This document shows positions 22,271 through 31,491 of a stretch of DNA of 64,000 nt, piece by piece (positions within the stretch are counted from its first letter, which is position 1; each line of letters opens with the position of its first letter). The position numbers were made by a program, and so were the translations under genes. Origin of the DNA: Gracilaria domingensis (taxonomy: Eukaryota; Rhodophyta; Florideophyceae; Gracilariales; Gracilariaceae); NCBI GenBank assembly GCA_022539475.1, contig VCMS01000173.1, positions 53,468-117,467 on the forward strand, read 5' to 3'. The notes beneath the pieces are model-generated. The model saw nothing but the letters and a program-made list of their open reading frames with translations, searched no databases and was not told the origin of the DNA.

Positions 22271-23038
22271 TTAAACTAGTCGAATTCCATGTTGTTTGGA
22301 GACGCACTGCACCCACATCTGGGATTCTGGTGGGATTGAAACGGATTTCGCAATGCGAAGCTCTGTTGACTTCGGATCCACGTTCGGAACCTCCTGAGCC
22401 ACAGGTAATGGAACGCGCTTCCGGATTGCGCCCCTCAACGGCTTCCGAACGATCGGAATGGTTGTACTGTCTTTCGTTTCCACGGTTTTCGCCCTTGGGC
22501 GTATCGCTTTGACAAAGCGGTCGCAAAAATCACAACGGAGTACAACCGGTTGAGCGAGTGAATCGCAGACAACAAAGTCAAGTTTCACCACGTAGGTGCC
22601 AAGTCTCTCTGTGAGAGTTAAGTAACCAACCGTGCGCAACGGGTTATTGTTCGCGCCAGCGATATCCAAGCCTGGATCATAGCGAACGAATTCCCGAAGT
22701 GCCGCGGGCACTAACGAAGAGTGAATGAGATTGAGCGCAGCGCCCGTGTCTAACACAGACAGTTGACGAACCATAAAGTGGTGTGATAAGCCGACGTCGG
22801 CGTAAACCTTATAATTCCTTTTGGCCATCACAAGGACTCTATCCGGGTTACGGAAATTTCGGGACCGTACCCACGGACGACGGAGAACCGTTAAAAGCTC
22901 TGAGTCCACGTCAGATTGAGCCATCTTCCTCGTAAGGATCTTCCTTTTAAGGAGAGTGACCTGGGAGCGAAGCGGCGGCGCCTCGGGCGTCTCCGACTTC
23001 GGCTCAGGAGACGCCCCTCCCGTAGGGGGAACTCCCAA
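22271..23038 (-). pseudogene. Gypsy element D retropepsin
   Basis: Aspartic protease domain with the active-site motif SVLDTGAALNLIH (about 22720-22755) and the hydrophobic flap-region strand LDFVVCDSLAQPVVL, ending before a frame break at 22271. It lies in the -1 frame relative to gag and has no own start close to the gag stop, so synthesis would need frameshifting. A's copy keeps DTG; E's copy has lost the Asp. Confidence 0.82.
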
Positions 23039-23050
23039 GTTTAGTTTTTC
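22985..23050 (-). promoter_or_regulatory. Putative -1 frameshift site and stem, element D
   Basis: GAAAAAC (23044-23050) precedes the gag TAA (23041-23043). Downstream on the minus strand are a short hairpin (CCCCCT/GAGGGG region) and then a perfect 10-bp stem GGGCGTCTCC / GGAGACGCCC (22985-22994 with 23007-23016). The pol frame runs open through the site in -1. The spacer to the perfect stem, about 24 nt, is longer than usual; the nearer short hairpin fits better. Confidence 0.52.
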
Positions 23051-25137
23051 TGGGCGGGGTTGGCCGGCGAGGGCAAACTCTGCTCACAGTGGGAAACAGA
23101 ATTCCCGGGTTCGGGGTTGGTCACAGTTACCTGTTCAGCCTGGTTTCGAGGTTGCTCAGTTCGAACGTTCTGTCCTGTAACAGGATTGCCAAACTTGGCC
23201 CTTTGCTCTTCATAATTCTTACTCGGAACGCGAGCACGGTCAGCTGGTGACAAAGACTCATACCACCCGATAATTTTCGGTAACTCTCGAGCCGGCAACA
23301 TGCGCACAGCTGCAATATGACCGGGTCGGTAACAAATATGACAGATGGTCGTCACCGACTTATCGAAAGATCGAATACCATCTGGCCGTCGTTGCGGTTG
23401 CGCTTTCACCCATCCTGGGCGTGCGAAACGGCTGCCGTTGGTCGCGTAAGCGAGTGGAGCGGCCTGTACCCGTGTTCCTACTATATAGAGTGCGGGATCA
23501 CCTTCCGAGATCGGAGTCGACGACGACGGAATGTCAGAAGACCCGTACGAGTCGGGAGCACTTCCAAAGAAGTGGACATTACCCAGATCCGGGCTCACAG
23601 AGTTTCCATGTTCCAAGGAAAGAGATGAAGATGACTCGTTGACGAGCAACGCCCTTGAGCGACGGGGTTTCGGCGGGCGCCGAGCACGGAGGACTTCGCC
23701 TTCAGCCTGGGCGTACTGGACCAATTCCAGATAGGTAATCCTACGTTTCTCTTCGCGATATCGCGCCACCAAAGCCTTGATAGAAGGGTCCAACCCATCC
23801 ACGAACATCGTGCATCTCTCCGGAGCGGAGTACACATTTCCACAGCGATGAAACGCTTTGTTCAACCGAGTTGAGTAAACCGTTTCGGTCTCTTCAGTCT
23901 TCTGTTTAGTATCTCGCAGAGCGAGCGTCGCGTTGTGAATCGCGCCTCCTGTTGCATAGGACCTCAGGAGGTATTATTCCGCTTCCGGCCAACAGCTAAA
24001 ACCTCCCTCAGATGCACGGGACGACCCTCGGACCGAGTTAAACTGATCTTCAGCCATCCCTGACAGAAAATAGGGTAAAGCGAGAAACGCTTGCGCCTCG
24101 TTCATACCGAGAATGTCGGCTTCCTGCACAAAGCGGGCCAGGAAGTCCAGTACCAGAATTGGATCTTCGCCATCGAATTTCTTCGTAAAGACGATATTCA
24201 GTCTTCTGATGTGGTCCTTCACCTTACCGGTGCTTCGCGAGGTGCGACTTGAGGATGAATCTTCCAATCGGTAATAACGATACGACAGCAGCTTCCTGTA
24301 GAGGAGATTCGTTGGTTTCAACTCCTTGAGTCCAAGATGACGTCTACCTTTCTCGCTAGAGCGAATCACTCCTTTAGTGCCATATGTCGCCTTCGACTTC
24401 GTCCCGCGGGATCTACTACCATACCGTTTTCCGTCTTCCTCACTGTCCGAAGAACTGGATGAAGTAGATTTCGCAGAGCGAACGCTAGAATTGGAAGTAG
24501 ACGAATCCGAGTCGTATCGGAGTTCCTTTTTCGATCGTCGATTTCCTTCATACGAAGATTGGCGTGCCGAGCGCTTAGAGGCTTCTTCCTTAGCATTCTT
24601 CGCATCAGATGCGTTATCCATCCGGAGGATCTCTTCGAGAGTAGACAACCGAGTGGTTAGGCGATCGATTTCGGTTCGATGCTCCTGAATAGAGGAATGG
24701 TGAGCTTGAACAAAAGTGGCTGGTGCACCCAGACTTTCCAAAATGGAATTCACGTCTTGACGTAAGACACGAATGTCATTGGTCGGATCTCCGATTTCAG
24801 CTTGGTCAAGCTTCCGTCTGAGATACTGCAGATCCTCGAACAACGAGTTTTGCGCGAGCCGACTGACACGCAGTTGAGCCTCGAGGTACGAGCATCCAGG
24901 GGTTTCAACCACATCGTCTGGTCTCTCCGTGGCCGGAGTACCCGTAACGGGCGGAGCTCCTGCCGTAGAAGCGGCCATCGAACCCGACGTGACTAACAAA
25001 GCTCTCCAGGGTTCCGGGACCTGTTCATTGTCAGGTGACCTTGCAGGTACGGAGTCGCGAGAACGCGGGGGCCTAGGTGGAGGCACACCAGTTTCTCTGG
25101 CCACACCGTTTCGAGAATTCGGCGCAGGTGGCGCCAT
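23041..25137 (-). pseudogene. Gypsy element D gag (one nonsense codon)
   Basis: From ATG 25137: a Pro/Arg-rich start, a coiled-coil region (about 24620-24850), Ser/Arg/Lys-rich stretches, the conserved block RRHLGLKELKPTNLLYRKLL (about 24280-24340), a capsid-like helical part (VLDFLARFVQEADIL), and a CCHC-like knuckle (CHICYRPGHIAAVRM, His/Cys incomplete) near 23300. A single in-frame TAA at 23974 sits where A has CAA (Gln). The rest of the frame, about 700 codons, is open. Confidence 0.87.
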
Positions 25138-25336
25138 ACCGGGCCACCGTGTACCAAACTGCGGTGAGATCAACTTAACAACGAGAGGTCTCGATACTCC
25201 AAAGAGTAAGTAACGAACAACAAATAAAACACTCTAGAGAGTCCAATGTTCCACAGTAGCTTCCCAAAAACCAATTGATCACTAATTGTGAGACTTCTCG
25301 ACAAGAACGAAAACGAAAGAAAGAATCCAGCCCGTT

Positions 25337-25636
25337 CGTCTGTGTTCTGCAAAGTGGAATATAGTCTGTTCGCTTTGGAAACTGAGCTAGTTTTGGGGCT
25401 ATTTGGGGCGCGCGAGGGGGTAGCAGAGGCTGGCACTCAAAAAATTAAGAAATTTTGGAATATTAAATTCCATCTCGCGCAGTTTAGTTCTTGGGTCCCC
25501 TAGTTTTTGTAGAGGTTCTACTTCGCCGCACCACCCCATTCACTCTTTTCCGCGACCCTTTCTCAAAACTGCACTCGTGCTAGTTTGCGTTTCCATTTTC
25601 TCCCATGTTGCAATGCCAATCGCAACTCATCCCACC
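25337..25636. repeat. X1 left subterminal region
   Basis: About 300 bp, highly similar (over 90 percent by eye) to 51799-52098 of X2, with similarity starting exactly at CGTCTGTG and ending where the cargo diverges. It includes GCTAGTTTTGG and runs of G. Because both copies start at the same base but continue into unrelated sequence, this marks the element's left end. Confidence 0.85.
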
Positions 25637-25774
25637 TCAATCATCCCATCACTTCTTCCCAGTCCACACCACCCCCGCTATTTACCCATTTCTCGCCCAT
25701 CACGCGTTCATTTTGTAGAAGTCAGGTGCACAGCTCTCCCCCTTCTCGTATACCCGCCTCGCCCGAAAACGGCT

Positions 25775-26704
25775 TCAAATCCCTCCCATCCTTCTCTCCT
25801 CCTGTCCCCTCAGAATCCCCTTCGCAGTCCGCGCTATCTCCGCCGCACTCCTAAACCCAGTCACCACCGGAGCTCCCACTCCCTCCCGCGGCACCTCCTC
25901 CACCACCTTCTTCATCTCCTTACGCCTCTTCTTCAGACGGCTCTTCCCATCCCAAACCCCACCACCCTTTGTCTTCGGTGTCACAGGAGACCCCTTCTGC
26001 ACCGCCACCCTTCCCACGCTTCCCTTCTCCGTCTTTCCCTCCACACCTCCTTTCACCCTCTCCTCTTCCACCAATCTTTGCCTCTTGCACAGCTCCTTCA
26101 CCTCCTTCTCCAGCACGTCCAACCTCTCGTTCAGAACCCTATTCTCCTCCCGCAACTCTCCAACCTCCCTTCCCGCACACTCCACTATCCCATACACATG
26201 ATTTCTCATCTCCACTCCCAATACAGACAACGAATTCCGCAAGCTCGAAATCGCCTCAACCGAAACACCACTACCACCCCCACTCAGCACCACACCGCCC
26301 ATTTCCGTTACAATCTCCACAATTCCATCGTCCAGTTGCTCCTTCATCACCAACCCCAACATCCCCACCCTTGCCTTCATCTCCCCCACAAACCGCATCT
26401 CCCTGTCACCCTCTCCGCCCCCACTCTCTATCTGGTCTCCAACCTCTAACTGACTCAGATGCACCGCACCCCTTCTCTCCATTGCGACCCCCTCCACCTC
26501 CAATTCTACCCCCTTCTCCACCTCATCACCATCCCCTCTCCCCGCCTCACACTTCTTTCCTTCCTCAGCCACTTCCTTCTTCTGCGACATCCGACCAGCC
26601 GCCGTAATCACGTCCTCTTCCCGCTTTGGTGACGGCGTCTGCGGTACCTCCTTCCCCTCCAACAGCACCCACAGCTCCTCATCCTTCACGTATCCGTTCG
26701 ACAT
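25775..26704 (-). CDS. Unrecognised coiled-coil basic protein carried by X1
   Basis: ORF of 309 aa from ATG 26704. The start is chosen because the upstream extension lacks an ATG and reads as untranslated sequence. It is rich in Glu, Lys, Gly and Val. A leucine-spaced coiled coil runs through LREENRVLNERLDVLEKEV (about 26080-26140), followed by a Lys/Arg cluster (SRLKKRRKEMKKVVEE). No catalytic motif. The opposite strand shows a Pro/His/Ser-rich frame that is only its shadow. The gene is intact, next to X1's left end, and could be an accessory transposon protein or captured host gene; I cannot tell. Confidence 0.55.
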   Translation of the reverse strand: MSNGYVKDEELWVLLEGKEVPQTPSPKREEDVITAAGRMSQKKEVAEEGKKCEAGRGDGDEVEKGVELEVEGVAMERRGAVHLSQLEVGDQIESGGGEGDREMRFVGEMKARVGMLGLVMKEQLDDGIVEIVTEMGGVVLSGGGSGVSVEAISSLRNSLSVLGVEMRNHVYGIVECAGREVGELREENRVLNERLDVLEKEVKELCKRQRLVEEERVKGGVEGKTEKGSVGRVAVQKGSPVTPKTKGGGVWDGKSRLKKRRKEMKKVVEEVPREGVGAPVVTGFRSAAEIARTAKGILRGQEERRMGGI

Positions 26705-26937
26705 CTTCAGAAAAAGAAGTAGTAGTTGGATCGAAGTTTCCGCTGCGATACAGTGCAATCGAGCTAAACTGTGCTGTCCACCCCCACTGTCCAACCACAC
26801 GGGCTATATCCAGCACCATGATTGTCCCTGTTTCCCTCATCCCATTTCCCGCCAAAACATCCACTGTACACCTCCGCACCTTCCACTATTTAAGCGCCAT
26901 CTCTCTGTCCCCTCTTCACATAGTCCCCACCCACCTC

Positions 26938-27268
26938 GCCTCGACCGGCGATATTTTTCTCTTCCACCATAACCCCACTCGATGGTTATAGCAAAACAGG
27001 AAGATATTGCCAGTGGAGGCAAGCTAGGGACTAGTGATTGTACTTAGAGTTGCTCACCCTCTGTCGACTGGGGGCATGTTCTTCTTCCGTCACATCCTTT
27101 GTGGGTTGTGACAAAAAAAGAATATGTCACCACTCGACACCGGATGGGTAACAATGATAGCACGTAGAGTAGTTCATCCTCCCTCTCAGCGTCCACTGGG
27201 GATATATTTATGTTCTCTCACATCCTTTCCCGGTTGTGATACAAGAGAAATACATCTCCAATGGAGAC
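26938..27268. repeat. Three tandem hairpin units in X1
   Basis: Three diverged units with a period of about 127 bp, each folding into a long hairpin of 75-85 nt: 26938-27020, 27063-27138 and 27191-27268. Arm sequences differ between units while pairing persists (for example CCGTCACA...TGTGAC in unit 2, TCTCACA...TTGTGAT in unit 3). Spacers share a block like GATAGCACGTAGAGTAG. Could be structured RNA or a decayed inverted-repeat satellite. Confidence 0.6.
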
Positions 27269-27335
27269 GGAGAATTTAGTTGTGATAACACGTAAAGGTA
27301 ACAATGTAATAAACAATAAATTTATGCTACTATCT

Positions 27336-27656
27336 CTAACCAACCTTTCGAAAACCAGCTATGACATGAGCTGGGTTACTCGAGCCAAAGATGGCAGATC
27401 CTGCAACTGAAATGTTTGCACCGGCCTTCACTACTGCTTTCACAGTACTCAGTCCAATACCTCCATCCACCTGTATCCCTATTCTTGGGTACAACTCCCT
27501 TGCATGTCGCACCTTATCAAGAACACCCTCCATAAACGCCTGTCCTCCAAACCCTGGCTCCACCGTCATCAACAATAACATGTCTACAACTCCTTCCTTC
27601 ATAAGTGCTTCTACGACCTTTATAGACGTATTCGGGCGCAATCCAACTCCATCCTT
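27336..27656 (-). pseudogene. RPE: Ribulose-phosphate 3-epimerase fragment
   Basis: C-terminal part of the TIM-barrel pentose-phosphate enzyme that interconverts ribulose 5-phosphate and xylulose 5-phosphate. Family signatures: GVGLRPNTSI, LMTVEPGFGGQAFM, IQVDGGIGLSTV (catalytic Asp) and the phosphate-binding VAGSAIFGS, ending in the typical helix. Only about 105 codons are open, against about 220 in intact enzymes. A TAA (27657-27659) stands immediately upstream and no N-terminal half with the metal-binding His residues is seen. It is a 5'-truncated copy inside transposon X1. Confidence 0.88.
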
Positions 27657-28053
27657 TTAATTATGGCAATCTGATTGAAGCTATAAAACCCGTTCACCTC
27701 ATTTATGAAGCCAAAATGGCTCCTTTCATCCTGTATTCAAGCTCCCCGTAACTCGTACTTTACAACTACTTTACAACTCAGGTTCGAAATCAGTTTCATT
27801 CATTGCACACTTTCTACTCTTCCACCTACCTTTCATAAAACATCATCACACTGTGTGGCTTGTCGTCTCATACAAGGCCTATCATTCATTCAGTACAATC
27901 ACATATCATACATTTCGCTCACTTTCACAAAGTGAACCATGTTCCCGTTCTGCGCTTCCCAACCGTTTGTACTTACGTATCACTCTTTACCCCAGCAGTT
28001 CTCCGCCCCATCTTCCCTTTTTATCGTCACACAAAAACAATCGAACACTTGCA

Positions 28054-28924
28054 ATGAAATCCAAGTCCGACATGCCTCCGACTCCGCCTCCGAGTCCCAG
28101 ATACTCTGACGTCCCTCAGGCCTCATCTCCTGCCCGAAGGACTCGGGCCGTTATTGTTGGAAGGGGGCGTATAGGTACCATGCTGGCGAACGAAGAAGAT
28201 ACGGTCATTTCCGCACACGAATTCTGCAGCATGGCTGCTACCTCTCATCTTTCTGATGTACCGATACTAGTTTGTGGAAGAACGAACACCCTGGAGACCG
28301 TAATTCAGGCTTGCCCTTATTCGCTCAGAGAGAATCTCGTTTTCTTCCAGAATGGAGACATCATACCATTGCTTTCGAAGCTCGGTGTGGACAAATGTTC
28401 AAAAGTTGTCCTATACGTTCTCACCATGTCACTCCAAAGTCGGATGGTCTCACTGTCGCAACAGGAAAGTGGGCCTCCAACGTTGCAGACAGGTTTAGGT
28501 CTATGGGTCTCACTTGCGGGTTGTCGACGAAGACACATTTCTCGTAAGCTATTATGAGAAGCTCGTGTGGCTATCAGCGTTCAACATCGTCGGGGCCTCA
28601 AGAGGTTTCATTCCTATGGACGTAGTCGCTACGGAGTGCAGTACGGTTGTGCTCACAATAATGAAAGAGCTGTTGAAGATAGTTTCGTTTAAGACAGGTA
28701 CTACTTTCCACCTGGAAGAGACCGTTGGGCGACTTCTTGCATATGGGAAAACTCTCGTTGGCTTCCCTACTTCTTTCTCCGACTTTCAGTTTAGGAACGC
28801 GTACTTCTACGACTTTTCCCGCCAAGAAAGAAACATTGTAGGCGGTGACCCCGCTCCTTTTCATACAAACTACGTCAACGTTGTTAAGGAAAAGTTATCC
28901 CCCTCCCCATTCCCCCAGCTTTGA
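28054..28924 (+). pseudogene. Ketopantoate-reductase-like NAD(P)-binding protein, two frameshifts
   Basis: From ATG 28054: a Pro-rich start, a Rossmann motif AVIVGRGRIGTML, then FFQNGDIIPLL resembling the QNG segment of ketopantoate reductases. The frame then shifts by -1 near 28430 (DGLTVATGKWASNVADRF) and again by -1 near 28515, after which YYEKLVWLSAFNIVGA resembles the family's K-x-x-x-N helix carrying the catalytic Lys. The C-terminal part runs to TGA 28924. Two single-base losses would explain the pattern. Located in X1 between the epimerase relic and ORF1. Family call by motif only. Confidence 0.6.
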
Positions 28925-29238
28925 GGTTAGAACACATGACTTTTCGGTGTTGTAAACCTTTTAGAGATAGTTAAACATAAAAGTTACTTTATCGAAATGA
29001 CCTGTTCCTATTACATTACTTATATTGTTCGTCCTTCTGTGGTTCAAATATGCCCCTTTAAATCCTACATCCCTTATCACTAATACTTCGCTAAGACTTT
29101 GCTAGATAGAAAATGGTCATTCCATATCATTAAAGTGCACGATACTAGTAACGAAACAAGTACAAAAATTGTGATATTTCTGAAGAAGTAAGCGTTTGCA
29201 TTACTTGGGGCACCCGTATAAAGTAAGGTACACCTTTT

Positions 29239-31491
29239 ATGCGTCCTTCTACAGGACTCTCTCGCCCATCTCGCAGCGGAGCATCTTCCGGGATTGCGTC
29301 AAGAATTCGTGGATCAGCGAACGATGTCGTGCCGTCAACTGCCGATAATGCAAATCGTGCATCTGTCTCTGCTCCTCAAGAAGATGAGGTAACTCGGCCC
29401 AGCGGGTCAGGACAGGAGGGCATGACAACTGGAACCGAAGAGGTTCGTATGACACCAAAACCTTCATGTCCCCGGCCGATATCGAAGACCGGAGCTACTG
29501 GGGCGCGGGTTACGCCGCCCAGTGGATCTGGACAACAAGGGACAATGACGAGAAGTCGTGAGAGTCCTATTATATTAAGATCGTCACGTCCATCCCTCTC
29601 TTCTAGAACTGGGGCCGCTATGAATCGTATCATGCCTCGCAATGGGTCCGGACAAGGGAGAAACACAATAAGAAATCGAGAGACAACTGATAGACGAGTT
29701 ACTTTTCGACCTTCCCCTCTTTCCAGAACGGGGGCCGTTGCAGCTCGTACGAGGCCCAATTCATCTGATATACCATGCCATGGAGGAGGACATACACGGG
29801 AGTTGGAGCTCGGAGCCGTGCCAAGGGTGGACACAGAACGCCTGCAGCCTCTCGTGGCTAAGGCTATGGCACATGAGGATAGTTCCGATAACGAAATAAC
29901 ACCGAATCCTGCGGCATTACCGGGGCCTGTCGCCGAAGAAGCTAGGGAAATAACGGAAGATATCCAAACTGGTGTGAATTCAAGCTCTATGAACAGACCT
30001 GATCTTTTAAATGAACTGAATTGCTTGAAAGAAAAGGTTAAGACGCTACAAGAGGACTTGATGGTTCGGGGAATTCTAGTGAAGGTCGCCCAAGAGCAGA
30101 GTACGGCTTTGAAAAAGAGGCTTGAAGAGAAGGATCTAGTCATTGAAGGGCTAAGAGGGGCACTGAAACAGGAGGGAGATAGGAGTACACGTGCTGGTGA
30201 ACCTGGGCAGACAGGTCGAAAGAAGCATAAAATTGAGGTGTGCGACGAGTTTCGAGGGGTTGCTCGAGCAGTGTATCACAACATGCTGACGTGGGCAAGG
30301 AGAGAAACAAGTGAGCTATGGCTCGAAGGTGAGTCGCTCACCCGAAATTGGGGTAACCGTGCCGAGAAGGTGGAAGACGCAACTGAGAGTGGGGAAGGGC
30401 TTATTGAGCCGGAGGAAGGTGGTTCATACATGGTTCCTAAAAACCCCGTGGAGCTCTTGGGCAGTTTTGGCATGTTCACACCTTCGGTAGAGGGGGGGCC
30501 AGATGCTTTGCTGAAGAAAATGGTTGAAAGCGAGTTGAAGGAGTTGAGCTGGGAAGGTATTAGAAAAGCATCTCTTTCCGACAGGTGTATACTGGAACTT
30601 TGTGCAGATATGTGCCTTAGGCAGAGAATGCGGCAGACCATGAGTGACGTCGTGGGCGTTCGTAAGAGAAATACGAGGGATAAACTATTTCTGCTTCTGG
30701 GGTACGATCTGATTTGGAGAAGAACAAAGCTGGTAGAAGAGAATGCTGACGAACTCACAATGCAGTTGAAGGAAGCGCAGGAGAACATACTGCGTCTTGA
30801 TGAAAATGGTGTACCGAACACTTCATGGTGGAGAAAAGCCCCATTTGTTCGTCTAAAGTACTCCAATGCGGACAATGTCGAGGATATGCCGACGGAAGAT
30901 CAAGACTTGTTCTTCCGAAACCGTGTCGGGGTACAAGTGCTGAAGGAGTTTATTGGGTATGATGTGGAAGACAAGGATACGGGCACCTTTTTAGATGGCA
31001 CAATACTGTTGCTCGCACGTTTGGACGCTTGGGTGTTGACGGTTGTGAGCCTTCTAAGTACGGATGTGTCAAGGGGTGGCCAGAGACAGAAACTGTTTAC
31101 AAAGAAGTTTGCTGAACTGCTACCTCTGTGTTTAAAGAATGTTCTGGGGGATGTTAGGCAACATGTCTTGAGGACCAATTCCAGCGAGTTTCATAATTTT
31201 GGAACGACAACGGAAGATTGGACTAAGGTTCTTGGTAATGACATGAGAGAGGCTACATTTGGATATCGAATGCCGTCGAACGGAAGACTTTACCTCACTG
31301 TGAAAGAACAATTTTTTATTGACAGTGTGAGCCGAAGATTGGGGTCTATTAGCGATTGCTTCGTTGGTGAATGCGAGGAAGGGGATATGGAGTTCAAGGA
31401 AATGGACATGAACGATTTCGGAATTAACACAGGATCACAAGAAAAGGCACCACAAGGTGAACATGTAGAAGATGGAGCCCTTAATGTTTAA
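29239..31491 (+). CDS. X1 ORF1, unrecognised 750-aa protein
   Basis: Intact ORF from ATG 29239. Residues about 55-170 contain imperfect repeats with SGSGQ and SRTGA/SKTGA motifs spaced about 37-45 residues, giving a basic disordered region. A coiled coil follows at about 255-315, then a larger, probably folded region (about 330-710) with no motif I recognise. Its stop overlaps that of the transposase on the opposite strand by two bases (31488-31491). A decayed N-terminal copy lies at 61034-61270 in X2, next to decayed transposase, so the pair travels together. By analogy with two-gene CACTA elements it may bind subterminal repeats; that is inference. Confidence 0.72.
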   Translation: MRPSTGLSRPSRSGASSGIASRIRGSANDVVPSTADNANRASVSAPQEDEVTRPSGSGQEGMTTGTEEVRMTPKPSCPRPISKTGATGARVTPPSGSGQQGTMTRSRESPIILRSSRPSLSSRTGAAMNRIMPRNGSGQGRNTIRNRETTDRRVTFRPSPLSRTGAVAARTRPNSSDIPCHGGGHTRELELGAVPRVDTERLQPLVAKAMAHEDSSDNEITPNPAALPGPVAEEAREITEDIQTGVNSSSMNRPDLLNELNCLKEKVKTLQEDLMVRGILVKVAQEQSTALKKRLEEKDLVIEGLRGALKQEGDRSTRAGEPGQTGRKKHKIEVCDEFRGVARAVYHNMLTWARRETSELWLEGESLTRNWGNRAEKVEDATESGEGLIEPEEGGSYMVPKNPVELLGSFGMFTPSVEGGPDALLKKMVESELKELSWEGIRKASLSDRCILELCADMCLRQRMRQTMSDVVGVRKRNTRDKLFLLLGYDLIWRRTKLVEENADELTMQLKEAQENILRLDENGVPNTSWWRKAPFVRLKYSNADNVEDMPTEDQDLFFRNRVGVQVLKEFIGYDVEDKDTGTFLDGTILLLARLDAWVLTVVSLLSTDVSRGGQRQKLFTKKFAELLPLCLKNVLGDVRQHVLRTNSSEFHNFGTTTEDWTKVLGNDMREATFGYRMPSNGRLYLTVKEQFFIDSVSRRLGSISDCFVGECEEGDMEFKEMDMNDFGINTGSQEKAPQGEHVEDGALNV

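Noticed and set aside
25577-26449. 290-codon plus-strand Pro/His/Ser-rich frame
   Set aside because: It is the complement of the coiled-coil gene on the minus strand and has only a composition-driven open frame.
26938-27268. CRISPR array
   Set aside because: Only three diverged units, each self-complementary, in a eukaryotic context; no spacers or cas genes.
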